A stretch of DNA of 64,000 nucleotides from Pipra filicauda (Eukaryota; Chordata; Aves; Passeriformes; Pipridae): the NCBI RefSeq assembly GCF_003945595.2, contig NW_024104330.1, positions 488,366 through 552,365 of the forward strand, given 5' to 3'. Below, in pieces: positions 15,101 through 26,700 of the stretch (within the stretch, counting starts at the first letter, position 1; each line of letters begins with the position of its first letter). The notes below the pieces were generated by a model. That model saw only the letters and a program-made list of their open reading frames with translations, ran no database searches and was not told the DNA's origin. A program made the position numbers and the translations under genes.

Positions 15101-18073
15101 ATGGATTATAATACTGCAGGTTACAGATTGAAGACCACAGTGATTTGTAGCAAGCCAGCTTTGTGACAGGCAGTGGTCTTATCACAGTAGCATGGCAGCC
15201 CACATGAAATCGTTTCCTCCAGAAGTGGTGAAAAGAGGCCACACTGTGTTTGGTAACACTGTGCCTAAGCTGAGCTCGCTCCCCTCTCAGGCTGTTCTGG
15301 AGCTAGCACAGCATATCTCCATGCTGATCTGCAGTTTGCAGAATTCGAAGCTGAAGGAGATGGATGACTGCAATAATCAAGTATGAATCTACTCTTACCT
15401 AACCCTGCTGGGGTAATAGGCCCAGTAAAATTTTTCAGCCCAAGGCCAAAAAAATTATCTCTCTCTTTTCCTTTCCCTCCCTCCTTTATTGACTTCATAG
15501 AAATTGCCTCCAGCAATTCCACATACATTAGAGAAGGAACACAACAGGCCGTGCATTGCTTGGGCATTATGACACTCCAGGTGTGCATGCTCAGACATGG
15601 GCAGCTGAAAAGAGGATGACAGGCATGAGTACAATAAGACTGCCAGAAATTACACTGCTCGTGATTAGTGTGAATCCCTATTGTGAGGTAAAAATGATGC
15701 AAAATAGAGAGACAATAGAGAATAGGGAGAGCTGGGGTATGAACAGAGTTTTATTTGCCATTGCTGATTCTGGGCTGATGTGATGAAGAAAGTCAGTGGA
15801 CCAGATAATCAAAATTCAGAGGACAACAAAAAAAATCCTTAATAATAATCCTAATTAAAAATCCATTTATTTCACTTGTCAAGTAGTAAACTGACAATTT
15901 GATCTGCCTGACAAATTATTCTGTAGTCTGAAAACTGAAGTTTTTGTACTGAATGCAAGGCAAAATCAGCTCTCAGCTACAATGGTGTAAATTCCAAAAC
16001 ATCTCTTGAGGAATGAGACCATGTACTTCTGGTTTATATTAATGCAAATTTGACCCCAGGCAAAATGCCAGCTTTTCAATAGTTTTGAAGAGCAGTTGTC
16101 CATAAAAAAAGTTGCCATTGGAATTCAAAGCAATTTGACAAAATTATATGCCATTCACTGATCTCTTTACATGATTTAAGGTGAAATTGCACCACTAGAG
16201 AAAGTAAGATCTGTTCTTAATGGATGTCAAGAACCGTCCATTGTCTCCCAGCAAATGGAACAGATGGTTTCTGCTTTAAAATCAGTGCTTCTCTGACAAA
16301 GTCAATGGGTAAATCTCTGTTTGTGGCAGCTGAGAGCCTGGATAGATTGCATGTCTATGTCATGCTGGCTCTCTTTGAACACAGATGTACTGGATGCTAT
16401 TGCTGATCACCTGCATGTGTAGTACCAATTATATTTTATACACATCTGTGTTCATAGCATTCAAAAAGAGCACTGAAGTTTTTTTTCACATTTGCAAAAT
16501 AAAGTCACAGACCAAACCTAGTCCCTGTTCCATTTCTTGCCTTAGACCCCTTTCAAGGGCTCTGGGTAAGAGGCAGCCTATAAAGTACTTCTGCGTGGTC
16601 ATCTCAGCTATGCTGTGTAAAGAGGGCAACCTTTCCACTTTTCCTTGTCTCTTCCACTGTCCAGTGAGCAAATCTGAAAAAGATCCCTTAACTTCCTTGC
16701 ACTTGGGCTTCTTTTCTCAGGTATTTCTAGACTAAAGAGGTTCTGAGATGCTTATGATGTTAATCCCTGTTGATGCATCTTTCATTCAGTACCAGATAAT
16801 GTGATTGTGATTTAAGTTTGGACTTTAAGTGTGACATTCATGGTGAGAGACAGTAGCTCCTTGCCCTCACTATGCAATGAGGGTTGGGACCTTTGCAGTA
16901 TGATTTGAGGCAGCTGAATCAGAACCTATATTATAACACTGAATAATTTAGCAGTTTTTACTGACCTTGATCTCTTCACAAATTCCCCTCTAATGCCCAT
17001 GACTATGTGTGAGAAAGTAAATGCCTTTTATCCTTTTTTTATTATTATTATTTTTACTTTAAAAGCTCTCCTGATCCAATAGACCTCTCAATCAGCTAAA
17101 AAGCCTTCATCCTAGTAGTTCATTCTCACTTTTCCTCTCAATTTTGGAAGATTTTTTTTCTATCCTACAAATCTCAGATCTCAGTGCTCATCTGGGATAT
17201 ACTGGATTTTGTAATAATGTTTTAAAAGTACAGCTCTTAGGAGCCAAACATCTTGGTGAGGGAAAAGGAGCAAAGATGATCTTAACTAGACTAGAGATCC
17301 TATCTGGAAGGATTATCAACTTCACTGTGAGGTGTGTAGAGGTGGAAAAATTCCTTCCCTGCAGGAAATTTATACCTTGTTTTAAACTCTATAAAGTGGT
17401 TTTATAGTAGCTTGTAGAACAACAGAACTGACTCTACTGAGGGAGGACTTGGAAGGCTGAAGGGAGTGAGTATGTCCACTCTATGTACTGAAGAACTGTC
17501 CCATGTCTTCTCTCACTAACTCTACATCTGCAAGCCACCTTGCAGCACTGATATGGCTGAACACAGGAGCCAACAGGGCTGTTCACTCCCCTCATTTAAC
17601 AGCCAGACTGCTTCTGGGGTCAGAGGTTCCTCTGACTGACATTCCAGTGCACAATACAACTGCAGCAGCTTGTGCAGGTGTGCCATGGGCTTCTCTGACA
17701 TGGCCCTGCATCACCGTGGGCACACAAGTGTCTCCTCTGTGAATACTGAACCTCATCCTGGGGCTAAAACAGTGCAGGCACATCCTACAGGGACGAACAG
17801 GAACTCAGTGCCTGCCATCCAGCACAGGTAACAGGACTCTTTCCCCAGGGCTGTGGTACTGTCAGCATTCATTTTCTCTTTGGAGACAGTAATAAAGTAG
17901 CTCCAGAAGAGATTTTAAACTCTATGGTATCACTGTTGTTCCATGTATTTTGGTTGCTGATGCATAAAAAGAGTTCAAAAATTTCAGAATTGTATTTTTC
18001 TCCCTGCTACTTAATTCCCAGAAAAGTATGCTTGAAAAGATTCTATCAGAATAGATTTTTTTCCTTTTAGATT

Positions 18074-18150
18074 ATTATATATATATATATATATACACAC
18101 ATACGATATATAGCCCCACGTGTGTGTGTGTGTATATATATATATATATT
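18074..18150. repeat. Composite (TA)n(CA)n ... (TG)n(TA)n inverted microsatellite
   Basis: A TA run followed by CACACA and TACG is mirrored after a short GC-containing centre (TAGCCCC) by CGTGTGTG and another TA run. The two arms are complementary over roughly 28 bp, so the locus can fold as a hairpin or cruciform. It is intronic, about 0.7 kb before the exon at 18877. Confidence 0.85.
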
Positions 18151-18506
18151 ACCTGTAGTCATTTGTTAAAGGACTAAAATTCATACTGGATTCTTTGTTT
18201 TCTTGTGTGCTTTGATTTGTTATGGTACTGTTATTTATCAGAAGTCACAATGTTTTTTTTGATACAAAGATTGAATGAGATGTTTGGCATTCATTTGTAT
18301 AATAATTACATTTATTCCTTCAAATATGTCAGCAAAAGTAAAAATACTTTTTATTGCATGTAAATGATAATGTGAGTATTGTGGGCCTTTAAATGTCTGA
18401 AATTAAGTTATAATTCTCACAATTGTCACAGTCTTCTGCATTGTCTGGATGAAAAGAATTGGTAAAATCCAGAATTATTAGTTTAATAGAGCAGTACAAG
18501 CCCTGC

Positions 18507-18520
18507 ATGCCCTCTACTGG
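18507..18520 (-). promoter_or_regulatory. CTCF-like motif
   Basis: The minus strand reads CCAGTAGAGGGCAT. This agrees with the known CTCF core CCASYAGRKGGCAS at 13 of 14 positions. It lies in an intron. Binding is inferred only, since motifs of this quality also occur by chance or inside repeats. Confidence 0.35.
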
Positions 18521-18876
18521 AAGTGATCCCTTGCAGGATAATGTAGATCAGCTTCTGTGGCAGTACTCAATGTCTGACCTGCAGACAGACACACTTGCTT
18601 TTATATAGTTAGTTACTCATTAAGTTTCTCCATAGCAGAGTTTGTTAGCCTGCTAGCCTTTCCTAGTAGGAAGTAAAACTCCTCCAGTGCATTATTTTCT
18701 TCACAATTTTCATTACAGTTTGAACTCTTTCAGTTCTCCTCAACATCTTTCTTGACTTATTAACCTTGTTGCTCCATTGCTATAAAAAGAAAATGAGTTA
18801 TATGTTAAGCAAAGTTATTGAATGATATCTCATTATTGACACAGGTTTATACATGCAATTTTATTGTGCTTTATAG

Positions 18877-19007
18877 GAAGTTTACAGGTTCGATACAAGC
18901 TAAGTAAAGATGGGCTTCTCATTTTCACCATTGACTCCGGAAATTTTGCCAACCGAGAGCTGCACCATGTGAAGATTAACAGAGAAGGCAGAGAGCTCAT
19001 CATTCAG
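18877..19007 (+). CDS. CNTNAP5: CNTNAP5 exon: laminin G4, second part
   Basis: This exon is 131 nt long, with acceptor TTATAG before 18877 and donor GTATGC from 19008. It encodes the middle of the fourth laminin-G domain. Recognisable segments are SLQVRY at the start and KINREGRELIIQ at the end. It enters in phase 1 and leaves in phase 0. A CR1 element begins about 45 bp after its donor. Confidence 0.95.
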
Positions 19008-20492
19008 GTATGCCACGGCTTATGTTGAGTGTTAAATAATACTTGGTGCCACAAACGTGGGAACAGTTTGCCCAGAGAAATTGTGGCATCCCTGAAAGTG
19101 TTCGAGGCCAGGTTGGATGGGGCTCTGAGCAACCTGGTCTAGTAGGAGGTATCCCTGTCCACAGCAAGATGATCTTTAGGGTCCCTTCCAACCCAAGCCA
19201 TTTTATGATTCTGTGAGTCAGATCCACTGATTTCAATGCCTGATCACCAGCAGGAGGCAAAGGTTTCACACCGATCTGGTGCAACCAAAGCAGAGCAGCC
19301 CTGTAGCTTAGAGCAAAGCTCCATCCAGCCCCTGCTTCATAGAATGCCCAACAGTGGTGTTTTCTGTTGAGGAATCCTTCCCTTGTTTCTGACAATCTGT
19401 GAATTAGGAAACACATTTGCCCAGAAGTTCATCTAAAGCATTGGGCTGGTTCTGGGGCCTAGTGATGTCTGTGTGATCTGTAGTCGTCAAGGAAAAACAC
19501 AGTATGGGTCATTAATAAGCTGTGAAAGGGAGAAAAACAACTGAGGGATGAGCACTTGGGAATGTAATTACATTTAGGGTATGTGTCCCAAGGGAGAATG
19601 TGTCCCCAGCTGCTTCATCCTCTCAAAGAAAAGGAAAAGCTGCCTTAATGCAGAGTCAAGTCACCATGTGCATGACAGTGCCCCGTCCTAGAACTAGGAG
19701 CAAGCCATGCTGAATGTGACAATCATATGAGAGACAAGAACCCTCCTCTGCTTTGTTTCCCTGAATCACCTGTTTTTCCAAGGCAGAGAGAAGAGGATCA
19801 TCTTACTGCTCTTTCTGCTTTCTTTCTAAGTCTTATTATAACAGTTCATATTGCAAAAGGACTGGATCTGGGTCACAGTCATTTAGCAGGGAAGGGTGGC
19901 AGAGTCTATAGAGAAGTTGTGTCTTAAGGAATAAAGTGAGAATAAGACAGAAACACACAGTGCCACAATTTTTCTTTCCTCTCCAGTTTCCATGTCTGGG
20001 TGGTAAAATGATCACACAAGGCTCAACTATGGGCTGTGGGTAGGCCTGATTATCTAAGAAGGAAGGTTATGTTAAAAGCCAGGGTTTTCCTCAAGTTCCA
20101 GTCTTCTATTTTGTGCTGCTCTGTGGTTTTCTTTTGTGCAGAATTAATTCTTCACAATACATTTCTAGAAAGGTCTCCTTTAAGTGTATTCTGAAGTGAC
20201 TGGTGACTAGACATGGATTTTGGGAAGAAGGGGGGTTTCAGTGTCAAATATTTTAAGCTTTTCAGCAGGGGAAGTTTCTTCAAAGCCCTTTATATGACTA
20301 TTCTGGTGTACCTTTCAGCTTCTCATGCTAAAATCAAAGCACATTCACTTTGCTCTCTCTAGAAAGTTAATCACGTCTGGGGCAGAATTAACTGATTTGC
20401 TGCTGAGAGTGTTCCCAGAAGTTTGCAGTGCAGCGCGATCTAGGAGTGTCTACATGGTGTTGTAATGAAGTAATTTTATTGACCTCTTCCAG
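19008..20492 (+). other. CNTNAP5: CNTNAP5 intron (1.5 kb)
   Basis: Phase 0 intron from GTATGC to the CTCTTCCAG acceptor. It contains a CR1 copy at 19053-19216. The rest is unique sequence with no further feature recognised. Confidence 0.85.
19053..19216 (+). mobile_element. CR1 LINE 3' fragment beside splice donor
   Basis: It matches the CR1 3' end: GTTTGCCCAGAGAAATTGTG, GGCCAGGTTGGATGGGGCTC, then GGGTCCCTTCCAACCC and the ATTCTGTGA-type tail. It is sense to CNTNAP5 and only about 45 bp downstream of the 19007 exon end. Confidence 0.92.
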
Positions 20493-20577
20493 GTTGATCA
20501 AGTTCTCAAACTCAAACACAACTTTTCTGAGATTGATTTTAAGGCCATTAAATCACTCACCTTGGGCAAGGTCACAG
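20493..20577 (+). CDS. CNTNAP5: CNTNAP5 exon: laminin G4, third part
   Basis: This exon is 85 nt long, with acceptor CTTCCAG before 20493 and donor GTAGGT from 20578. It encodes 28 residues plus one base, ending in the family-typical SLTLGKVT. An NFS glycosylation sequon is present. Compared with remembered mammalian CNTNAP5 the segment after NFS is one residue shorter. It enters in phase 0 and leaves in phase 1. Confidence 0.93.
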
Positions 20578-22174
20578 GTAGGTTCTACCAAAAATATTCC
20601 TGATTCATCAGTTGTTATAGTGCTGCATGTTGGGTTTTTGATAGGATTGGAGTTTTGTTTGGATGTTTTTGCTGTAAGAGTTGGCCTGAACGTTCCAGTA
20701 CTCCTATTTATATATCTCATCAATGCAAAAATTTGGCAGCTTTACCTGTTTGCACTGATAGCAATATTAACTTTTCCCATTGCTCCCTTCAGTAAAGTAA
20801 TTCATAGTGCCTGTGTGGCTGCATAGGGTGGCATCTTAACCTAATGATATCATTTTGCTGACTGCAGCTTTCTCTTCTTCAGCTATTTCTGTTTCCTAAT
20901 GATAAGAACAGCACAGTGAGCCTTCATCCTCTCTACCCTTTTTTCACTCCCATTTGAATTCTGCAAGGAATATTACTTATAGCACTGAAGCCACAGCTCT
21001 GCATGTTCTGTGCATGGAGTTACTTGATCTTTACTCCTCCACATTACAAAGTCATTACAAGACCAGGAAAATTCTGCCTAAAATTTGGAAAACAGAACTC
21101 TTTAGTTTTGTTGTCAAGCATGTCTTGACAACATTATTTTGTGTGAGTCTTATTCTTTTCCAATGGGATTCTAAGTTCTTCCTTGGTTATGTCTATACAT
21201 TTCAGTCCTGTGTTCAAGTTGGACCTCCATATCAAACCTGACATCTATCTCACTATTGCAATTTTATATGTTTCATTATTAGCACGCAAATCCTGTGGGA
21301 CTGGCAGCTACATAGAAACTACAGACGTCCTCTAATGTCTAGTTGTGCAATGCAATTTTATGTAATAACAATAGTGTATTTTGCATCATGTTTTATTAAG
21401 TAAATTAAGAACATGAACTGATTTGCCCCTTACTTATATTTAATGTTTTTTCAGAATGCAGTCATCTTCCAAGCCTTTGTGGACAGGTCTGGGGACCTGA
21501 CACTTTTCAGCCCAAGTCAGAGACAAGCTAAAATTCCCATTTTGTCAACAGTCAGCTGTAGTGCTGAAAATCTGCAAGAATATTGCTCATTGCAACCTCT
21601 ACCTAGAGCTTCGGCTATAGACACTGAATCAATAAACCAAGGCTTTTCTAACCAGCAAGACAGAATGTAGCACAAAGACCTTCAGAAATGTAGCCAGTAA
21701 GCTGGCATGGTGCAGCTCAGCATTATGGAGAGAAACTAGATTTAGTCACAAAAACGTGATTAACTTCACAAGTACAAGTTGCTGTAAAGCCAAAAAGCCC
21801 AGATGTATCTCAGAGGTCTGGCATTCAGTTTTACTGAACACCGCGAACTTCTTTGATTTCTCTCTTGCCATGAAGTTTATTGGGATTTTATTTTAGTAAT
21901 AGTAATAGTTCATATTCTGTAATGACACTAAAGCTATGAACTTGGCAATCCAGATGGTGCCAGGTCTTATTGCTGTGCTGGGAGTCACACAGTGCATCCC
22001 AAGTCACTTTAATTCCTGCCTAATCCGAATTCCGATTTCTTCTTCATATGTTAAGTGAATTTCCACATATTTTTCTTCTATATTAGGATTTAATTTTTCA
22101 GGTTTTATCCAAAAAAACCCTAAAACAAACCAGAAATTCCTACTACTATAGCGTCAAGTGTTTTGCCTTGTTGT

Positions 22175-22262
22175 ATCAAGAGGAGACCCAAATCCCAAAT
22201 CTTCGTTCGCGAAGCCTAGCCATGATCAAGAGGAGAGCTGAACATTGTCAATTTGACAATGT
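22175..22262. repeat. Direct-repeat and hairpin cluster
   Basis: A 12-bp direct repeat, ATCAAGAGGAGA, occurs at 22175-22186 and again at 22225-22236, exactly 50 bp apart. Between the copies lies CTTCGTTCGCGAAG (22201-22214), a 5-bp stem with a TTCG loop. Just after the second copy is a 21-nt palindrome, ACATTGTCAA-T-TTGACAATGT (22242-22262). I do not recognise a repeat family. Confidence 0.7.
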
Positions 22263-23073
22263 AGAACTTACATAAATATGTTAAATCATCATTTATACTA
22301 TTATATGGGTAAAATGTCGATTATAACTTCTTTTATGATGACTCATCAGGTGAATACTAGTGACTTAAACTAATGTCTTTCAAGTTCTTCCTTGTCATTA
22401 TTCATGTCCTCAGCAAAGCATAAACTTCCAGAGGCATGTGATGCTTTGACGTAGACCTAGACTTCCCTGTAGTGTTTATTTTGGATGCCACTGAGACTAC
22501 GCACCTAAAGGCATTCATAGGGAACATTTGAGTGTTCACTGAAATAGGACCATATAAAGAAACCTCTGTTCCGTGTGTCCTACATATCCATGCTATAATC
22601 TTCTGAAAATTTGTCTCTCTTCTTTCCTGTCATGCTGCTGCTCATTTGTCTGCTCTAACAGCCTGATCCTGGCTGCTTAACCAGATGATTATACCACCTT
22701 CTTTCTTGACTCCACCATTTATTTCCCACTGACTGAGAAATCTCAAAGAGGTCTTCCAGCAGGACATCATAAAAGCTTGAAACTTCTTCCTCACCAGATT
22801 TTCCAGTTTTAGCACAGCTGGAACCTTTGAAAAGTGCACTTTTATACAATGACCAGGTTTTTTTAAATAATGGTGTTTCTCCTGCTTCTAGTCCCCCCAC
22901 CCCAGCCCCGTCAAACTTTTTTTAGTAAAAAGGTATTTGCAGTCTAATAATTTTTTCTTCTTTTCAAAACTTCTGTATGTTTTTCCAATGGTTGCCCTAC
23001 ATCTATTTCTGAATTCTGGGCAAAAAACCTCTGCTTAAGGTAGAGGAGTCTCACCTGAAATTCAAAACATAGG

Positions 23074-23310
23074 GACACTCACTCTGCCACAGACTACTTG
23101 ACTGACCTTGGGCAAGCCATTTATGTGCAGATATAAAGGTAAGCAGGCATTTTATTCCCACTGGAACCAGTCTGAGCTTTACTATCTCCCTTCTCCATCA
23201 GTAAAGCATAGATAATAGAACATCTCTGCATCAGAGGGGTGCTGGGAGGATAAAAGCATTAAAGGCTTTGAGCTCTTCAGATCCACAGTAATGGGACCAT
23301 ATAGCTGCCT
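23074..23310 (+). mobile_element. Probable ancient MIR/CORE-type SINE
   Basis: Blocks in the correct order resemble an amniote MIR-type SINE. These are CTCTGCCACAGACTACTTG, TGACCTTGGGCAAGCCA, a CATCAGTAAAGCATAGATAA block like the MIR ATCTGTAAAATGGGGATAA segment, then GGGAGGATAAAAGCATTAAA. The central part is diverged or interrupted. The identity is from memory and the borders are approximate. Confidence 0.55.
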
Positions 23311-23698
23311 TAGAAAGATCAATCTAAATATAAATGTGGCTTTGAAGACGAGGGAGTAAAAAGAAGCATCATTCAAGTAGCTAACAGATGTTTGTTGAAT
23401 TCATCCTCACAGTATCCAACAGCAATAGGAAAGTATTATTATCCTGTAGTTTGTTGTCATTTTTACTCCACAAATACAGAGGCAGGGTACAAAAGGACCT
23501 ATCCAAAGCTCATCAGTATCAATGGGAGATTTTCCATGGGCTTTAGTGAGTACTGGATTCAACCCCAAGAGGGTCATAGAGTTTATGGCAAAGCCTCAGT
23601 GAAATCTTAACCAGTCCCAGTTCATTTACTTTAAGTACTCCTTGCAGAGATCATACTGCTGTATTTAACCACATGAACAATCTGACCGAACTGTGACG

Positions 23699-23778
23699 CT
23701 GGCTCTGCTTTGAACAAAGGATTTACCTGCATGACCTTCAGAGGTGTCTTTCAACTTAAATTATTCTGTAATTTTCTG
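23699..23778 (+). mobile_element. Diverged CR1 LINE 3' tail
   Basis: A short remnant with GGCTCTGCTTTGAACAAAGG, TGACCTTCAGAGGTGTCTTT and AAATTATTCTGTAATTTTCT in the order of a CR1 3' end. It is highly diverged, hence old, and in sense orientation. Confidence 0.7.
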
Positions 23779-26700
23779 ATGTCAGAGACACATTTGCATA
23801 TTTTAGGTCTTCTATACAAAAAGTTGATATCGCAGTGGAAAATATAATTTATTTGTTTGGGGGTTTACCTTAATGAATCCTTAAAAACTTTGTACTGTGC
23901 CCCAACATGTCTAGATTTTTCACCAATATAGTGAAATGGTAAAAAATAATCCCCGATGCAGAGAAGTGAATCTCATCGCGTATTTACTTCTGAGCAATTT
24001 AATATTGTAGCTGTGTAGGGATACCAGAGTAAAAGGGTAGCGCTGAAAGCATTCAAGAGGATTCTGAAGAAAAAGATTGCAAGTATTTCTTTAGCACCTT
24101 TTAATGTCAACCTAACTTATGTCTGTCTTCAAAGTGATCAATTAGCATTAAGGATTGTGTATTTTAGCGCAGGAACATGATGTCTTTTATCTCTAAAAGC
24201 CTGAGCTTACAACTGAAGTTGTAAAATTCTTTCCACTGAGTCATTCAGCTATGATATAAAGTATATGCAGAAGAAAGTTTATCTGGAAAGTAATTTTATT
24301 AAAATCATTATGTAGGTGCAGTACAATTCTTATGATTTCTACAATAGCTTTTCTTATTAAAAGTTCACAAGGAGAAAATGGAATCTATACACTGAAGAGA
24401 TCACAGAACAATTCACCCAAGAATGATATTATAGGGGGGAGATGATAATGGGATCATTAAATCGCAAGGGGTAAGTTGTCATTAACTCTGAAATACAAAA
24501 GCTGTCTTAAAGTACCTCCTTTTAGAGAGTTTCTATGAAAAATGTTGAAGTCCATTTTTTTTGATGGAAAGACATTCCCTTTTTTAAGCTTACAAAATCA
24601 TAATTTGCTTTATAATTTTAAAGTCACAGTCTCAGAATATTGTGCTGTAGCAGTTTAAACAATACAGCAATGTCTGCAAGAGGTATTGGCTGGACTCCTA
24701 TGATCACTGCAAGACTCATTTCTTTAATTCAGAGTCTTCTTGCCCTAAATACCTATTTCTTAGACAGACCATATTGTGCAAAAAGGTCTCTTGGGTGCAG
24801 TTATTGGTTTTCCTCCTAGTAGCTTAGTAAAGCTTTAAGGAAAATGGAAACTACTACATAGGATAAAAGAGGAGAGGAATTTGTTACCAAGATGGTAACA
24901 GTTAAAATAAACAAAGTTTAGCTATCCAAGGCACTTCAAGCAATCCCAGATCTAAGCCAATAATGCCATCATGTCTCTATCAAAAAGAGACCAAATCTAT
25001 TCCAACTTTTCCTCCATCAATATAATTTACCTTATGATCACACTATGCTTGAATACCTCTTTTCTTGATGATAATGCCATCTAAATAAGTGTCCAAGGCC
25101 ATCTACTTCTATCCAGAAATTTTATTTTTAGTCTGAATTCTTGCTACTTTAGTTGATTTTAGCTGTCTGATCCTGGGAAAAGCATGTATTCTTTTGCACA
25201 TCCTCTCTCCATCTTCTTGCATATTTTCTTCTTTTTATAAATTATATTTTCAGCCCATGCAGAATCACACAGGACTGGTTGTGTTGCAACAGATTAGGAT
25301 TCAAACATCAAAAACTGTGACATGTAACAAATTTCACATTCCACATTATGTGAGGTAACTACAAAGTACTCGCTAGAACTCTTCTGAGACAGGTGCAGTG
25401 TGTGGAGACTACAAGGGTCTTTTACTTCAAGGTCATGAGTTCAAATCTGGTACTAATGTCCAAAAAATAATCTTGCCAGTGCTGTTCAGCACCTTGGCAA
25501 AATGAGGTGATGGATACATTTCAACTCCCCTAAAAATCATATTTCTATTTCTCAACCTCAAAATAAAGGACAACCAGCGCTTCAGCATACAGAGTAAATT
25601 CCCCTTTGTGCTTCTACCTGCAGTCTACATAGATTAATTAATTAATTAGGGCATAGACTTTTAAAACAGACTATGTCTGCTCTCACTGATGTTAAAAATA
25701 AATTTCAATTAAGAAAATCCATTATGGTCCTTCCTGGCTGTAAGTGAGCACACAAGTAAACTCTGGGCTCAGATTTAAGTTTCTGAGTGACATGAAATAA
25801 TTTTTATAAAGAAAGAACTAAAATATATTTAATAATGTTTATGGTCTTCTTTTACAATGACTCCTTTAGAAAGAAGGTCTTCTAGACACTGTCCTTGCAT
25901 ACAAATAGTACTTCTCTTTGATTCCAGTTACCTGTCATACTGGCTATCATTTACTGTGTCAATTTGTTGGTATATTGCTGAATAGATTAATGCTGGCTCC
26001 TAGAGAAATCTGGTGGAATTCTATTCATGATGAAAATTAATTCCCCATTACCGAGATATGAAGACTTAAGATTGTTTTATTAAAGATCACAAGTGTGATG
26101 TATATGGCAGAGGTGCACACTGAAGCAGCAGTGGAACAGGATATCTGTTTTTGTAAATAGGAATAAATCAGCACATAAATTACATTGATACAATTAATGA
26201 AGTTTAAAAAATTACAACTACATGTTAGAATTAGTCCTCATTATCATGGAAAACCATTGCAAAAACATGGAAAACCAACACAAAGCTTGCTGAGCTGTGA
26301 CATTGCAGACAGCTTCCAGGGATCAGCTAGAGGACCCAACAAGAAGCCAGGACAACCTATGCACAACTCAGCACACAAAGCTAAAAAATTACTTCCTCAA
26401 AATACGGGTAAGCTTAATTTGTGGAGAATGAACAGTTAAATTACTAGAAACTAAAAAAGATTACCTTCTTACTCTTTATGGAGAAATTGGCCAAAGTAAC
26501 GCATTCACCAATACCAAGAACAGCAATGCAATGCTAAAATGTCAGAAGATCAAACCAAGCCATCAGCAGCAATTCAGTGTGATTTTCCAAGCCAGTGAAA
26601 TGCATGGAAAGATTCACAGCATTACCAGGTCAGAGGAAGGCCACAGAAGTTTGATATGACCTAGCTGCAACACCGACCTTGGAACTTTACTTAGTTGCTT

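Larger units (their letters stand above)
3254..18876 (+). other. CNTNAP5: CNTNAP5 intron (15.6 kb, largest in window)
   Basis: Phase 1 intron from donor GTAAGT to acceptor TTATAG. Recognised contents are an A-rich low-complexity stretch (4177-4232), a TCTA microsatellite (6636-6675), a GATATA repeat (9306-9388), two CR1 copies (9825-10262 and 11385-12168), T-rich tracts near 12976-13029, the TA/CA palindrome (18074-18150) and a CTCF-like motif (18507-18520). The remaining sequence is unique and AT-rich. No extra exon could be supported. Confidence 0.85.

Noticed and set aside
19247..19260. Third CTCF-like motif CCAGCAGGAGGCAA
   Set aside because: Only 12 of 14 positions fit and a core position is wrong. 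Too weak to list.
21443..21670. Possible alternative terminal exon: TTTTTTCAG acceptor, open frame, AATAAA at 21631
   Set aside because: Joined to the 20577 donor the frame is different from the long open one and stops after about 27 codons. There is no similarity to CNTNAP proteins.
25380..25520. tRNA-derived SINE suspected from GAGTTCAAATCTGG (B-box-like)
   Set aside because: No matching A box or tail could be found.
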